A stretch of 64,000 nt of DNA from Alkalihalobacillus deserti (lineage in GTDB: Bacteria > Bacillota > Bacilli > Bacillales > Bacillaceae_D), in NCBI RefSeq assembly GCF_020734105.1, contig NZ_JAJAFR010000003.1, positions 186,001 to 250,000 of the forward strand, given 5' to 3'. Positions 63,882 to 64,000 of the stretch are shown piece by piece. The first letter of the stretch is position 1; each line of letters begins with the position of its first letter. A program made the position numbers and the translations under genes. The notes under the pieces were generated by a model. It was not told the DNA's origin and did no database searches. It saw nothing but the letters and a program-made list of their open reading frames with translations.

Positions 63882-64000
63882 ATGAAAGAAAATACCCGTT
63901 CCGTACTAAAACATCTAACCAATGAATTAATTCGTTTAAATAAAGAAGCTGAAGCCTATTATACAAAAGCTAGAGAAGAAGAGGGAAAAGTTGATTTCTT
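63882..64000 (+). CDS. yppE: YppE-like protein (DUF1798), start only
   Basis: GGAGGTG (63871-63877) precedes an ATG, and the frame runs off the window end after 39 codons. The helix with AYYTKAREEEGKVDF resembles the start of the helical-bundle YppE of B. subtilis, found in this neighbourhood. The function is unknown. Confidence 0.65.
   Translation, partial: MKENTRSVLKHLTNELIRLNKEAEAYYTKAREEEGKVDF

Overview
The window is a 64 kb piece of chromosome from a low-GC, endospore-forming Gram-positive bacterium of the family Bacillaceae. Gene content and order follow the Bacillus subtilis segment from yphA to yppE, through der, gpsA, spoIVA, mtrB, hepS/T, the aro-trp-his-tyr supraoperon, qcrABC, dapB, panBCD, aspB/asnS and ponA/recU. 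Several differences point away from B. subtilis and towards the alkaliphilic Bacillus groups: futalosine-pathway menaquinone genes sit inside the hep cluster, plsY and spoVIF flank gpsA, hbs and folE are missing before mtrB, and ponA carries a long acidic tail. The species is not identified. Almost all of the DNA is core chromosome; I see no phage, insertion sequence, CRISPR array, rRNA or tRNA.

Layout. 1-7.2 kb: yphA, der, plsY, gpsA, spoVIF, yphE, yphF and spoIVA (GTPase, phospholipid precursors, sporulation). 7.3-12.6 kb: mtrB (TRAP), then hepS-menG-mqnP-ubiX-mqnA-hepT, which together supply the heptaprenyl tail, ring precursor, prenylation and methylation of menaquinone. 12.8-26.3 kb: ndk, an internally deleted cheR, then aroC-aroB-aroH-trpEDCFBA-hisC-tyrA-aroA. 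The trp section has its own promoter inside aroH and a TRAP-controlled attenuator, so the mtrB product made nearby regulates trpE. 26.3-34.9 kb: a candidate small RNA on the minus strand, an amidohydrolase-like protein without metal ligands, ypiA/ypiB/ypiF, the menaquinol:cytochrome c reductase qcrABC, ypjA, ypjB and a membrane zinc peptidase.

35-47.9 kb: a YitT-family protein on the minus strand, then ypjD-dapB-mgsA-bshB1-bshA-cca-birA, a structured leader, panBCD, a TPR protein and dinG. 47.9-58.5 kb: a degenerate metallo-beta-lactamase-like protein, an intergenic repeat cluster, a small minus-strand ORF, ypmA, ypmB, aspB, asnS, dnaD, nth, ypoC and the double dynamin dynA. 58.5-64 kb: ponA and recU on the minus strand, yppC, sspM (minus), racA, and the beginning of a yppE-like gene cut by the window end.

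The least expected elements are non-coding: (i) a roughly 95-nt RNA candidate at 26384-26481 (minus) with a consensus sigma-A promoter, a CU-rich anti-Shine-Dalgarno-like loop and an intrinsic terminator; (ii) a leader before panB with mutually exclusive terminator and antiterminator pairings; (iii) an intrinsic terminator after panD whose 3' arm and U-tract are also the ribosome binding site and TTG start of the next gene. Start codons were chosen from Shine-Dalgarno spacing and family length. All functional calls are by recognition of motifs and gene order, with no database search.
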